Below the pieces are notes generated by a model, which saw nothing but the letters and a program-made list of their open reading frames with translations, made no database searches and was not told the DNA's origin. A stretch of 64,000 nucleotides of DNA. Source: Tretioscincus oriximinensis. Lineage: Eukaryota; Chordata; Lepidosauria; Squamata; Gymnophthalmidae. Below, one piece after another: positions 20,861-33,345 of the stretch. The stretch is from assembly GCA_022410635.1 (NCBI GenBank), contig JAJVDF010000259.1, positions 742,026 to 806,025 on the forward strand. The letters are read 5' to 3'. Each line of letters begins with the position of its first letter. The stretch's first letter is position 1. The position numbers and the translations under genes were made by a program.

Positions 20861-22611
20861 TTGAATTTCAGGGAATGTTTCTACCATGACAATACAACCT
20901 TAGGGTCTGTCAGGGAAAAACATTGGAGCAGAGGGTGTAAGGTTGGAGCCTGTCTCTAGCATTTCTCCTCTTCCTGGACTTTTCATTAGAGTTAAGGCTT
21001 CTAATTCTATTTAACTCTTGTGAGAAGCATTTTGATAGCATCCCAAAGCATGACCCTAAAACATGATCTCCTGGAGTCTCCTGGAGTAGGGTTCCCACAT
21101 AAAAGCTGGGCTATTGCTTTGGACCTATAATGGCTATAAAAGAAAGGACTTTTCACCAGCTGCAGTTTATAATGTCTGCTGCACCTGGACAGGAAGAGAT
21201 CACATTTTCACAGCCATTAAAGGTGCTAAGCTCTTTTCTGGACTTTACGTGGGAATCTTATCATAGAGAAGGAACATTTATTCCTTGTTCTTGGACATGT
21301 TTGAGTACAGCTTGGAAGCTCAAGTGCACTTTGAGGCAGAGGAGAGGTCTGTTTCGGTCCCACTGATTCTGACCACAGACAGTTTAGGGCAGAAAGAGTC
21401 AAATTCTTGTTCTGATAGTAATATTCTGGATTTTCTACTCTGCATTGATTCCTTTACTTTCTTTCGCTTCAAGGCAAATTGCGGTATTACTAATGATATT
21501 CCATCTACCGAGAAATCACAATACAAAGAGAGATTAATGTACTTGCTGCACATGCTACCTAATAAGTCTCTAAAGTGCTTATTTCTTTATTTCATTTCCT
21601 TTTCTTCTTTCTCCTCCTCCTTCCTCCTTCTCCTCCTCGTTTATCTCTGTTATTATTCTTTCTCATATTGATGCAGTGGCATAAGCCATAAAAAGGGGTG
21701 GTGGTGATCTGGTAGGTAAGAAACAGAATTGATATTGGAGGGTGAAAGGATAGTAATTATATATTATGGCAGAGAGCAAAAATTGGCTTGAGGCAAGACT
21801 TTTGCTTTATTTGTTTATGTGATCAAAATAAGATTTCTAGAATGGAAACAGACAGGCTCTGCTTCATATTACTATGACAGGTTTCAGATTTAGGGTCTAC
21901 GGGTCTTCTTGGCTCAAAATCAACTGCCTGATTAAATTTGATAACCTTGTAATAGAATTTTATAAGACTTCTGCAGAAGTATGTACTTTTTTCTCTCAGG
22001 GAATAAATAAAATAAAAAAGAGTGCTTACATGTTGAATAACATCTTTGGTATAGGTTTATTATCCAGATACACACAGTTTCCCAGAAAGTCAGTTCCAAA
22101 GATTGTGGGCATTTTTTTGTTACTCATTTAAAAGATCTGCTAAATTTAGTTTATGTAGAAGGACAAGCAAATGGGAAGTATCCAAACTGTTCTGACACTA
22201 AAATAAGCAAACTAGTAAAATACAGATTTTACAGACCAGCCACAAATCTTGTTATCTCATGCGTTGAAAAGTTTTTCAACAGGCAGAAAACCACAACTGT
22301 TTCCCATCCATTGCTTTTGATCTTTCAAGAATATTTTACCTTTTAGTCAAAGAGATCGATATCAATACCATTTTCACGAATAAATGAAAAAGTTTGTTTA
22401 CAAGTAAAATAGTATCATAAAAAGCATTTGGACATTAATCATTCTCCTCAAGAAAAACAAAATATGTTCTTGTGAAAATTCTATTTTCAATTGTTCTCTT
22501 CTGTTGCATTCTGAATATATTTTTTCTGCCAGAAATAAACCTCAAGATACAACTGCAGGTAACTAGGGGATTCAGAGTGCCATGATAATTACATAAGACT
22601 TGCCACCACTG
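20861..22611. other. unrecognised sequence
   Basis: No gene was recognised. The open frame at 21285-21671 ends in a pyrimidine-rich run (21590-21660) and has no domain. Confidence 0.4.
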
Positions 22612-22690
22612 AGCCTTGTTCCAGGCTGTATCTCAGGACAGAAATTGGCCATGCACATGCAGGTATAGACTATGGCAGGCCCCATTCAGA
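22612..22690. mobile_element. half of palindromic element family B
   Basis: gagccttgttccaggctgta, catgcacatgcaggtatagac and tatggcaggcccc match the left arm of the elements at 18180 and 60346. The right arm is absent; a SINE A begins at the midpoint. Confidence 0.6.
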
Positions 22691-22691
22691 A

Positions 22692-22816
22692 ATGAATGGT
22701 GCAGTCGCTTAGGAAACGGCCTATCATCTTGGGGAGATCAGGTTTCAAAGACCTGTGTCGGACGTGAGGAGGGGTGAGCACCTTCCACTAGCCTGTAGCT
22801 CTAGCCAACCTGGCTT
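22692..22816 (+). mobile_element. SINE family A 5' part
   Basis: The head ggtgcagtcgcttaggaaac, a degraded B box in caggtttcaaagacctg, and ccactagcctgtagctctag. The 3' half is missing. Confidence 0.85.
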
Positions 22817-23319
22817 CACCAGAGATTAGGAGAGAAGTGCAGGGGCAGGGTTACTGTGCACAGTGGCTACAAATAAAAATAATGAGATTGAGGTCGGAAT
22901 GGTGTCGTGCCTGAAAGGACCTGTGTTGCAGATGTTACTTCAACGGGTGTTAGGAGGAACTGGCAGAAAAGATTTTGTGCACAGCAACCCAGCCTGTGAA
23001 TGCCCGCTTTCACCCTTGGCTGGGGCAACCATTATTTCACGGATCAGCATGAATCTGAAATGGCAGCACCTGCACAAAGGAGAGCGGCTACGGGAAATTC
23101 CACAGCCGGAATAGAATTAACATGAATGGCAAGAAACAGCAGCGTTGGGATTTGACAAAACACTTCATACCAGGAACAAGTGCTGTGCATACTGAGGAAT
23201 ATGGGAGCGCTCCGCAATTGGTTTTTCTGGTAACCAAATGCACCCAGAGAACAGCAAACCCTGCCACATCTGTTTGTAGCCCTAGTGTGTCTGCAGCCAA
23301 AGCGAACAATAGAGGTTAA
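22817..23319. other. unrecognised, somewhat GC-richer sequence
   Basis: Open frames exist on both strands, but no domain, start context or splice pattern supports a gene. Confidence 0.35.
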
Positions 23320-23490
23320 ATATGAATTAAGACTTGAAGTGACTTACATAACCTTCCATTATTCTCTTAACAACAGGCCTCTTGTTAAGTAAGTGGGGCT
23401 GAGAAAGCTCCAAAGAAGAGTGGAAGAGCACAGACATGATCTTGGGAGTCTACCATATAAGAGTTGGGCATTCTAAAACCAGACTAGCTC
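23320..23490 (-). mobile_element. SINE family B copy
   Basis: gacttgaagtgacttacata, cttaacaacaggcctcttgt, aagtaagtggggctgagaaa and gctccaaagaag follow the SINE B order. The head is diverged. Confidence 0.7.
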
Positions 23491-24174
23491 TGAAGATCTA
23501 GGAGACACTTGGCCATTTGCAGCTTTTGGCCAGGTTAAACTTACTTCTGCTAATAAAACCAATGGGGAGAGGAGCCCTAGGAGTGCCAAATTCCCAATTC
23601 CCATATTGGAATGCCATATAAATGCATTTACATAGGTAACAGGAGAACTTTAGTAGTTAGGATAGGGAGATATGTATGTACTTCCTCCTAGAGCATTAAA
23701 TGCAGCAATTGATATGGTAAAATAAATTACTTTCCCTTATATACCCCACACTCATTAATAGGGCTGTATGTGTGTGCACTCATATGGAGCTTGAACCAAT
23801 GTACCTTGTCGATTTCATAGAGAGGTGTGATTATGGTCATTATTCTCCTGAAGTAAATTCTTATCCTGGGCATTTCCTTCCCAGAAGAAGCATATGTTTT
23901 TCTTAAGGGGAAAAAATGTGTCCATCAGGCTTTCATTTCTTGACAGACTATGATTGATGTAGTAATGAAGTGGAAATGAGGTGTCCAAAGACCTCTTCAT
24001 GAGGTGCAATTTGCATGCAGCTCCACAGTCTATTAGAGCACTTCCATTTTGTCTCATCCTTTTGCTGGCGAAAAGAAAATATGAGAAATCTCTGCAGAGA
24101 AATATTACCCTTTTTTAGCTTTTTTCATTTGTATTTTCATACACTAGGAATAAATGATGGGATTTAATAATGGG
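23491..24174. other. unrecognised sequence
   Basis: No gene or repeat family was recognised. Confidence 0.4.
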
Positions 24175-24335
24175 ACATACTTCTTTAACCTGGCCTTTGG
24201 TTGAAGCAATACCGTTTTTCTTCCCACCGTCAGATACTGTTCTGATTTTGTTTTGATATGTCCAATTTGTACTTTTTTTTTCTTAATTGTTGGTCACCCC
24301 AAGACCTTTGGGTATAATAAATAAATAAATAAAAT
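24175..24335 (+). mobile_element. L2-clade LINE 3' end
   Basis: ttaacctggcctttggttga, ttgttggtcaccccaagacc and tttgggtataataaataaat match the L2 3' untranslated region at 10970-11120. Confidence 0.8.
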
Positions 24336-24790
24336 TCATCTCCATATGATTCACCACACCAAATGTTTGTAGTAATGTCCATACCCCGCTGAATTCGATA
24401 CGGGTAACCCAGGTGTAAATACATTATTTCATCTAATTGAAGAGAATAGAAAAAACTATCAAAACTTCTATAGTAGGTATTCTCATTAGCTGATATATCC
24501 TCACTGGGTGTTAGGTCTTGCTATGACCAGGCAACACTTTTGATTCCTACCCACACTGCAAGCTATTGTACATCACACTATATGATGCTAGGTATTAAAG
24601 ACCTCACTAAACCAGACAGGAGTAGCCCTAGAATTAGTTGCGGGCTGTATGTATGCTGAGCGATCCATGCCAGTCAAGCGAAAGTGTGTCTGAATTCATA
24701 GACCAGAAATCAGACAAAATGTAACAAAATAATATTCTCAGGGTATTGGGGCAGTTCCAGATGGGGTTTTCCTCATGCTATTATGACATA
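24336..24790. other. unrecognised sequence
   Basis: No gene or repeat family was recognised. Confidence 0.4.
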
Positions 24791-24929
24791 TTTATGGGGA
24801 ATTTGCCATACCCAATCGGAGTGGTACTGTTAGGAAAGTCCAATATTATGCTTTTTCCTCATAGTCATTTAATGCTGATTTCAGAGCACGATGTGCTGTT
24901 TTTAATGTCATAATCTGACATGGAGGAGG
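24791..24929 (+). repeat. 136-bp dispersed direct repeat, copy 2
   Basis: Second copy of the segment at 20231-20366, in the same orientation and 4.56 kb away. It is flanked here by ordinary sequence rather than by a microsatellite and a SINE. Confidence 0.9.
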
Positions 24930-25027
24930 TTGTTCTGTGCTAAACACAAGAATGTAAAGTGTGACTATTTTATGCTACTATTGATGACTGAACTCTGCAC
25001 ATTAGAAGCACTGCCTCAATGAAACTG

Positions 25028-25345
25028 GCCATGCACGAATGACACATCTGTTAAGAGATGGTATTTCAACTGAGAGATCTGTTTTCAAAGCCAAGTGTTG
25101 GCTGTGGAGAAGGACAAGTGCCCTTTACTGTCCTCAGCTGTTTGGAAGTAGATTTGCAATCTACAATTCAAATAGATAAATGAGTACCACCTCTACTCTA
25201 GTGTAGTAGACAGTATAGATATAATCCTTTGGGTGAAAATGTAACCTTGTAAGCCCCTTCAGGTAAGATGGGCAGCCTATAAAAAACAGACTTCACCACC
25301 GCTTCTTCTCCTCCTCCTTCCCCTCCTCCTCTTCCACCACCTTCA
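25028..25345 (+). mobile_element. SINE family A copy (gaggcac-like head)
   Basis: A degraded head, then caactgagagatctgttttc, aaatagataaatgagtacca, ttgtaagccccttcaggtaa and a CTT/CTC-rich tail (25290-25345). Confidence 0.8.
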
Positions 25346-26817
25346 AATATTTCTTTAAGAACTACCTTCAAAAATTTTGTGTTCTATAGGGGCATGAGAA
25401 AGCCTCCCGCCAAAATCTTTAATAGTAGTAGCCCCATTGTACCTTTATTTTCTGTTTTACTTGATACTTCTGAGTTGAAATTTGGGCTCAGATGTTTTCA
25501 CTTCATGCTAGAGACCATATGTACATGCTGGGTACTTGTCTGTATTTATGTTGTCATATATTGTAAATTACTAAACCATTTCTTTAGCTGTGTGCTGTTT
25601 TTTCTTCTTGTATCTTTATCATCACGACAGCACCACGTGGACATAACTGTGAAACCTATCAAGAGTTACAGCTCTGCCTTGGTATTCTTCCAGTGAGGCA
25701 GGGCATGGATAAGCTGTTTTTCCTGTAAATCTATGCAGCAAAATAAAACATTTTTATTGAAAACTTCCTAACAACCTCAAACCTTTTTACTTATTTATAT
25801 ATATATATTTCTTTATTATGTCCTTTAGCATGATTGTCCAAACAATTATTCTTTCATTTCTTATATACAGAGAAATAAAGGACGAATTTCTTCCCCCTTT
25901 TTTCCTTCCCTCCCTTACCCTCCCTTGCTCTCTCCTCCCTTCCCCCATCACTGGTTGTTGGCTTGTTCAGAATAACAATCGAAGCATTCTGCAAGATAAG
26001 TTGCAAATTTATATATTTACATAGTATAAATCAATTGTAATTTATTTTTTGGGGGGCTTGATATGTTATGTTTTTCAACAGATACTTCTTGACAGCTTCC
26101 TATTTCTGTTTAACCAATCTAGTCTTTTGAGGGTTATTATTATTGTTGCCAATCTTATCTCGATCTTAAAGATTTTTAAAGTGAGGCTTTTTTTCTCCTT
26201 TGTGTAAAACAGGAGTCCATGAAGAACTACATTAAATTGGAATGGGGAGGCTGTGTGTCTAATTTTTAGTACTATAAGAAATTGTTTCTTCTAGTTTTCA
26301 GTCCAGTTTTTCAGAGCTGAAGTTGGTTTACAAATTCACTTTGTGGTAACAGCCTTGCTGCACAGGGATCCTTCCAGTTCTTTCACTGAGAGCAGTTGGT
26401 TGTTGCAGGAAATTGATTTTCATAGACAGGATTATGAATTGTCCACTCAGAAGTTGGATCCTGCAAAGAACAACAGGAGGATTATTTTGATGTTGTTTGC
26501 AGAAGCACCACAGACCACCTTCCATAAAGGAAAGTCTCATGAGGTTTCAAATGTAAAAAGCATGAAAATAATTGTGCATCTAGGCTGGCAAAAGTGGCAG
26601 CGTAAGCCCTTCATAACACTGTAGAGGGAAATAATTCCCCAAAGGGAGCAGTCTAAATGCAGCCTTTATGGTTCTGTTCCAGCAAGTATTTTTAATCCAG
26701 TCTCAATCCTGAAGAACTGGATTAAAAGAGGGGGGGAAAGGGTTTTCCCCCCCCTGGTTTTGGCTGGTTCACCAGGACTGAAGATGTATCTAAAATATGC
26801 ATCAGAAAAATACCTAT
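25346..26817. other. unrecognised sequence
   Basis: No gene was recognised. It contains a short TA run (25797-25810) and a C/T-rich patch (25890-25950). Confidence 0.4.
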
Positions 26818-27430
26818 GAAAGAACATAACACAAGAGGAGCCCTGCTGAATCCTGCCGGAGCCCATCTAGTCCAGCCTTCTGTCCCACACAGAGGCCCAC
26901 CAATTGCACCTGGTCAGTCTGGAACAGAAGAAGCCTAAATCTTCAACTGTTCTTGAAATGCCTGCAAATGGCATTTCAGGAATCCTGACGGTTGCTCCAT
27001 CTTGGAGGCAGTATCAAGACATCCATCCTGGTAGCTGTATATACCCTTGGCTATCATGAATTTGTCTAATTCTGCCTTAAAACTATCCAGGCTGCTAACT
27101 ACTGCCACCTCTTCTGGAAGTAAATTCCATAGGCTGATGATCCTCTGGGTGAAAAAATACTTTTCTCTGTCTGTCCTTACTCTTCTGCCCATCAGTTTCA
27201 AGGAATGCCCTCTGGTCCTAGTGTGTGATAGAGAAAATAATTTTTCTCTATTCAAATTATCCACTTCATGCATAATTTTATATACCTGAATTATGTCTCC
27301 TCTCAAACATCATCTTTCGAAGCTGAAGAGGCCCAGATGTTGCAGTCGGATTTCATAAGGGAGGTGCTCCAGTCCCTTGATCATTCTTGTTGCTGTTTTC
27401 TGTACCTTCTCCAGTTCCACAAAACCTTTT
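26818..27430 (-). mobile_element. CR1-clade LINE, ORF2 C-terminus and 3' end
   Basis: Minus-strand translation from about 27430 gives ELEKVQ, ATRMIKGLEHLPYE, then after an internal stop RGDIIQVYKIMHEV, TRGHSLKLMGRRVRT and FFTQRIISLWNLLPEEV. These are the standard C-terminal motifs of CR1 reverse transcriptases. The 3' untranslated region runs down to the terminal ataacacaagaggagccctg block. Length is about 610 bp of a normally 4-5 kb element, so it is strongly 5'-truncated. Endonuclease and palm motifs are absent. Confidence 0.93.
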
Positions 27431-29057
27431 TGAGATGTGGTGAGTATGTGTAATACTTTCTTCCAAATGCAAACTATTTACTTTAGCACTTTGGATGCAG
27501 AGCATATGCCTGTCCTCTTCAGCTACAGCAGACTGAGAACTTGTTATCTAAAGTCACTCTCTTCCATTGCTTTACTACTGAAAGTTCAAGCATCCTGTAT
27601 CTGCCCTTTTTCCTGTTTAAATCTAATTCTCAGATTCAAAGTTTCTTTTCCATTTCATTTACCAGCCACACAGCGATGCTACACATGTTTACTTTGATAG
27701 AAACACCTCTGGTTGTACATTACATGGTGATTTCAGGAGAGGGACATCAATCATTCAACAGACGGATGTTAATCGGACTAGCAGCTCCTTGTATGCTAGC
27801 CAATGGAGATTAGGGCAGGCAATAAATCATTGCCCTTTAAAGGACAAATTCAAGCCTAGGGGAGGCGACGGGGGGGAAATCCAGCTTGGTAACATTGACA
27901 TACATAAGCAGGTGAAGTCCAGATGCTGATAAGCCAAAATTCATTCTGCATCAGAGTGGAAACAGTGGTGAGTCAGTGAATAATCAGAATAATGACTATT
28001 TTTGCCCCTTTAGATTTTTACATTTTGGATTCACAAGCTTTGTGTACATGATAAATCATAACTTAAGTTTAAAATATCTAGGGTCCAGCCACACACTGAT
28101 TTTCTCATGCTACTCTAGCACTAAGATGGTAAGTGTATCATCCTAGCATTAGGTTTTAAATACTCTGGTTTTAATAACCCTGGGGAAAAGATGCTACTGT
28201 ATCACGTTTCCCTGGGGTATACTGTACCGTGCCATCATAACTGGTGCAGCATTCATGCATGGTGCTGAAAGGGACCATGCACAATGTACATTTGGGAACT
28301 GCACATATCCAGGCATTTCACACTGGTGGATTTTTGGAAATCCAGCACTAGACCATGCTCTCCACAATGGTCAGGTGTTTTGTGGCCAGTATAATAATCA
28401 TCATGGTAGAGTGATGACTGTTTGCAGCTCTAGGATGACTTATGACCAGACACACCCATAGTAAAAACGAGTTAAGGGATCACAGTATGGTGTAGGTTAT
28501 ATGGCATACATTTACACCAGTTCTTCACTTACATGTTGGGAGTAATAATCACAAACAATTCTAGCCTGGGGCAAGGAAGACTGACCCATATTGTTTACAT
28601 CTTGGACACATGGACATTCCTGGTCTTTCCCTAGTTTGCAATAAAGTATGAAAGAGGCAAGATAAGCTTTCTAAAGCAGATTTGGCTTATCCAACCCACC
28701 CCTCATGATATATGGACAAAGAAGTGCATGAGCAGCCATGTCTGCATTGAAAGGCCCAGCTTCCAATGTTCAGATTTCCGTTAAGATTGTTCCCAATGGT
28801 ACAGGACAGTTATGGTCTACCATTCTCAAGAGAAAATGTAAATATTTAATCAATGCCAAACATATTGAGCATTTAATATGTGTGTTTAAACATGGATTTA
28901 ATATATAGGAAATAATTCTAGAAGTAATTTGGGAATTATAGAGATGAATTAGGAGAACAGATGTTACAATAAAAGCTGTGACTCAAGGGAAGAAAAAAAG
29001 CAGTGTTGTACAGAGAAAAAGAAGAAAACAGAACCTTACTCACAGAAGCAAAAATAT
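27431..29057. other. unrecognised sequence
   Basis: No gene was recognised. 28083-28460 contains catgcatggtgctgaaaggg and related self-similar blocks that suggest an old DNA element, but clear ends were not found. Confidence 0.35.
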
Positions 29058-29069
29058 CTTTAAAAATGC

Positions 29070-29202
29070 AATTTCAACTGTGTTAGTCCAGTAGAAAGCC
29101 CAACAAAGGGGCTAGTAGCACTAGGAGACTTACAAAAGAAAAGTGGGTGGCATAAGCTTTCGTAGACATGTCTACTTCTTCAGATGCTACTTGATTCAGA
29201 TG
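29070..29202 (-). mobile_element. Penelope-like element tail
   Basis: Minus-strand tail: gtgttagtccagtagaaagc, ctagtagcactaggagactt, gtgggtggcataagctttcg and tctacttcttcagatgc. The flanks ctttaaaaatgc (29058-29069) and ctttaaaaacca (29203-29214) share nine leading bases. It may be a decayed target duplication. No inverted partner is present. Confidence 0.8.
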
Positions 29203-29719
29203 CTTTAAAAACCAAACGTTTATAGATAACACAGACTTTTTAAGAAAATCTTTAGTGGTACATTGATACAGGGGTCGGACAAGGAGGTGAGCCAGTGACT
29301 GCTGGATCATAACATCTGGATGTTCCAATTTAACAAGGAGACACATTTTGGCAGTATATCAAATTGTGCCATTGGGGCTTTGAAATCAGGAAATTGGAAT
29401 GGTATTAGATGGTACTGGGGTTATTCCAGAATGATCTTGTTCCAGAATAGCTCTCTTGTGTGTGTGTGTTTGTGTGTGTGTGTGGGAAATCCAGCTGGAG
29501 CAATTAGAAAAATTGCTTTTGTGAGCTACCAGCCTTCAGGAGTAATCTTCATGCCAGTTGTCATTACAGATTGTCAGGATCACACTCTAAAGAAAGCAGA
29601 AAAGAGTGCCTGGCTTTGGCCTTTCTGTCTGCCCCCTGACACATTTATCACACTGAGTCTGCATTAAAGCATTCCTGGGGTGCAGCAAACCAGCCATCCT
29701 TTATGTGGACAGCTTGTCC
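29203..29719. other. unrecognised; includes a TG repeat
   Basis: A (TG)n run with one interruption lies at 29456-29484. No gene was recognised. Confidence 0.5.
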
Positions 29720-30345
29720 AGTCCAGTCTAAAAGCTAACCCACTTTGTTGGCACGGTTGCGCAGAGATGGAAAAATATATACACATGTGGTATGATTGTC
29801 CACGAATTTTGACTTTCTGGGATTGATTTTGGTAGAATTAAGAGCAAAACTTTGGGTTAATCTAACCAAAACCAAATCACACTTAATAAGGTACAGAATA
29901 TATACTGAGTACCCCCAAGCCCAGATGGCTTATTTAATTGAAAAAGGGATATGGGCAGGCCAAATTGTAATAGATCAGAGATGGAAAAATATGAGAAAGT
30001 GGACTATGTCCCTATGGTATGAATATATGGCTGAGATGCTCCTCTACAATGTTACAAGAGAAAAGAGGCTTCGGGCAAGTGGATTTTTGACTGAATATAA
30101 TTGGGAGAGGAACTGGCATCCTTTAATTACCTTTGGTGCTGTAAATAATATAAGTGAAATTCTGAGTCACATTATTGCCATGGTTTACAATCAAAGTTTG
30201 CTGATTTAATTCTTCTGTTGGTTCGTGCGGGGTTGGGGGTTGGGATACGTTTGAATAATGTATGTCAGCTATTTTCCTGATGTGTTCCCCCCCTAAAATT
30301 CTTCAATATATATAAAAAGAATAAAGAAAAATAATAATAAAAAAC
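29720..30345 (+). mobile_element. L1-clade LINE 3' end
   Basis: Translation near 29740 gives CWHGCAEMEKYIHMWYDCPR and TFWD, the C-terminal CX3C/HMW motif of L1 ORF2. A shifted frame at 29796-30209 continues with AGQIVIDQRWKNMRKWTMSL and EYMAEMLLYNVTREKRL, which correspond to the final L1 ORF2 domain. A short 3' untranslated region and an A-rich tail (30313-30345) follow. Only the last 600 bp remain, with at least one frameshift. Confidence 0.85.
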
Positions 30346-30989
30346 AGTATAATGCAGCATTCCTGCCAAAGGAAACCCACANAGCAAATTAAAAGATTGG
30401 TGATTGGCTCTGGTATTCACACCCTGGTATTTGGTCCTGGTAGTCACCTCTGGCATTCACCTTATGGCTTGGGAGTATGCTTCCAGCGTTCAGGAGTAAT
30501 CTAAATTACAAAAACAGGAAAGAAAAATGAACAACAATAATCTTCAGCAGGCATCCTTCAGCAGACCTGATTCTAATGAAAAATAAGCAGAAGGTCTGAT
30601 GTATCTGGCTACTGTTTTCTCTTCTCACCATGAATCTTGTTTTTCTCAATGCATGAAGTAGAAAGAAGAGTTCCAGCCCTCTCTGGAATTTGCAAGCTTC
30701 AATGCTTTTCTGTTTTTATCTGATTGGCATTAGACTTTTAAAACTTCTGCATACAGTCTTTTGACACACCCAGGATTGTATTACCCTTATCTGGAGCTTC
30801 ATAGCATTTCTACCATGGGTTCAAAAATGGACTCTTGGCTATCACAGAATACTTAAATTTCTTAAGAAACTTTGAAACAAGGAAATTAAAAAAACACATA
30901 AAGTGACACATTAAAATAACAAACCATCCAGAAATGAACTGTGGCACTGGAATCTAGATCTGGGGAACACTTCAGTCTTCAGTCACTGC
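30346..30989. other. unrecognised sequence
   Basis: No gene or repeat family was recognised. Confidence 0.4.
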
Positions 30990-31521
30990 AGTCTTAAAAA
31001 GGACAACAAGAATGATCAAGGGACTGGAACATCTCCCTTATGAATTCCGNCAACGTCTGTGCCTCTTCAGCCTCCAAAGAAGGTCTTTGAGAGGTGATCT
31101 AATTGATTTTATTTTCTCTTTCATACAACACTAGGACNAAGGGGCATTCCCTGAAACTGATGGGCAGAAGTATTTTTTCATCCAGTAGTTCATCAGCTTT
31201 TGGAATTTACTTCCAGAAGAGGCGGTGGGAGCTAACAATCTAATAGCTTTAAGAAAGGATTACACAAATTCATGGACAACAAAGGTATAAACAGCTACTA
31301 GGACGGATGTCTTGATACTGCCTCTGAGATGGAGCAACAGGCAGTATTCCTGAAATACTGTTTGCATGGAATTGTGACCAGGTCAGGTTTTTATCCTTCT
31401 GTTTGAGACTGCCCAGGTGCAATTGATGTGCTACTGTGTGATGCAAGAAGCTGGACTAGATAGACTCTGCCTCCATTCAGCAGGGCTCCTCTTAATTTCT
31501 TGTTTCTATGTTCATTGGCTT
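30990..31521 (+). mobile_element. CR1-clade LINE, ORF2 C-terminus and 3' end
   Basis: aacaagaatgatcaagggac, tgcctcttcagcctccaaag and gagaggtgatctaattgatt encode the same region as the minus-strand CR1 at 26818. The 3' end runs through ggactagatagactctgcct and cagcagggctcctcttaatt to 31521. It is frame-broken and 5'-truncated. Confidence 0.9.
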
Positions 31522-32634
31522 CGGACTGTGTGGTGAAAATCAAAGTTTTGAAATCGGTCTTATCCCTTTCTAGCCATCTGTGCAAAAATGTAGTATATTA
31601 AAAAAAAGTCTACATTTTTAAACTGCGCATTCTACAGTTGTGAGAGGCATCTTGGACTGTTGACCTGCCTTAGGGCGGGAGGGAGAAAAGGAAGGAAAAT
31701 AGAAACCAGCAAAGGAATATTTGAAGAGTTTAATGCTGCTCCTGAAAATTTCCTGGTGTCCCCACTTTTTTGTGAATTTCCCTGCCACTTTTTCTGTTAC
31801 AAAACCACTAGAGGGATTAATGGCTATTCTTGAAACTGTAATGCTATCCATGGACATTCTTGTATTAGATTTTTGCAGATGCAGCTCTTAGATAGGTGGA
31901 ATTTACTTATTCCAAAGAACATAAAACCCCAAATTTAATACTATATGGATTTTTTTGACCTTTAATATGGATTAGGGTTGGGATAGGGTAGCTGCCACAT
32001 GCTGTTAGCTCTTTTTGATCTGCCTTCTCAAATCTCCTTAGATGCAATCGTATGGTGCAAACAGACACACTTAGAGAGCCATTCTCTGAATGAATTTAAG
32101 ACTCTAATGACAGAGTTTTTCCTCCTGTCATGCATTCAACTTGACTTGTTTTAAAGTCTGAGAAAGTTGAGCTCTTACAGAGTTCATAGCTCTGAAGGTT
32201 TTTCTTTATTGAACAAGAAACTAGAAAAGCAAAGAGATGGGTTTTCCACCAAGTTGCCAAGCAGTGATGGTTATCATTCATAATTAGATAGTGTTGACTT
32301 CATAGTTAATGGAAACTGCAAGAAAGCAATATTTTGTGCATCTGGGTACATGATGCTTTTTCGATAAAGCTCTGTCTGATCACACCCTCAGTATTGTTAT
32401 GAAAACTGATAGCAGGTTTTCTGGATTTTAGTCAAAGATCATTTCCCTGTCCTATCCATATAACTTAGAAACTGAATCCATCATCTTTGGGTTGCTTTGT
32501 GTAACTTTATTGTTAACATATTGCAGAGATCCCTATGGCCGAATAGAGTCACAACTCAATATATGAGAATATGCATGTTCTCACATAGCTATTATCCATA
32601 TCTCAGCCATTTTGGTTTTTCTGATGCCTTCATT
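31522..32634. other. unrecognised sequence
   Basis: No gene or repeat family was recognised. Confidence 0.4.
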
Positions 32635-33345
32635 CTTGATGCCTCTTTCTTGACCCCTGGCACACCCAAGACTCTTGTTCACACTCTTATCATATTTCAA
32701 TTTGACTACTGTAACTGTTTCCTGGCAGAGCTTCCGGCCTGTCATTTCTAGCCTCTTGTCAACATTCAGAATGCAGCTGCCAGAATTATCTTCTTGTTTC
32801 ATCGCTTTGAACACATAACCCCATTTGTTAAACTTTTGCTTTGGCTCCCTATCTCCTTCTTTCTTCAGTTTAAGACTTTAGTTCTCACTTTTGAGGCCTT
32901 TCACACCCTTGTCCCACAATATCTTTCTTCTCTTATCTCTTTCTATCAACCCTCTCATGCTCTCCGCTCTGTCCAGTTCTGGTGCCTGGTTCAGCCAAGA
33001 GTTAGTTCTGCCTGGTCTTGCCCTTTCTCTCTTCCTGTTCCTTATCTCTGGAACTCTCGGCCCATTGATCTATGCTCTCTTCTCATTCTGACATCTCTTA
33101 AATCTCAACTTAAAATTCTTCTCTTCACCAGGGCTTTTGACTGGCCACACTAACTTCCTATTCAAATAGTACACATATACCTCTAACCTTGAACTTGGCT
33201 GTTGGTTTTTTAACTCTTTTAATATTGTATCTTATATTGCATTTTTTTAAAAATACAATGTTTTTGCTTATATTCTGTATGCTCTGCACAATGCTAAGTA
33301 CATAGTTAGCACTATATAAATAAAGATCATCATCATCATCACCAT
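32635..33345 (+). mobile_element. Rex1/Babar- or L2-like LINE relic
   Basis: In translation: FDYCNCFLAELPACHF, IQNAAARIIFLFHRFEHITP, LLLWLPISFFLQFKTLVLTF and PYLWNSRPIDL are the C-terminal reverse transcriptase motifs shared by L2 and Rex1/Babar LINEs. The protein differs clearly from the window's other L2 copies. The 3' end is tagcactatataaataaag followed by an ATC repeat, which favours Rex1/Babar. There is one internal stop or frameshift near 32750. Confidence 0.75.

Noticed and set aside
22863..23319. Frames on both strands in a GC-richer interval, as a possible exon.
   Set aside because: No domain, no splice-site pattern and overlapping frames on opposite strands of similar length.
26935..27306. 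A 123-residue minus-strand frame that looks like a conserved protein.
   Set aside because: It is the C-terminal part of a CR1 reverse transcriptase, with a stop upstream and no intact domain.
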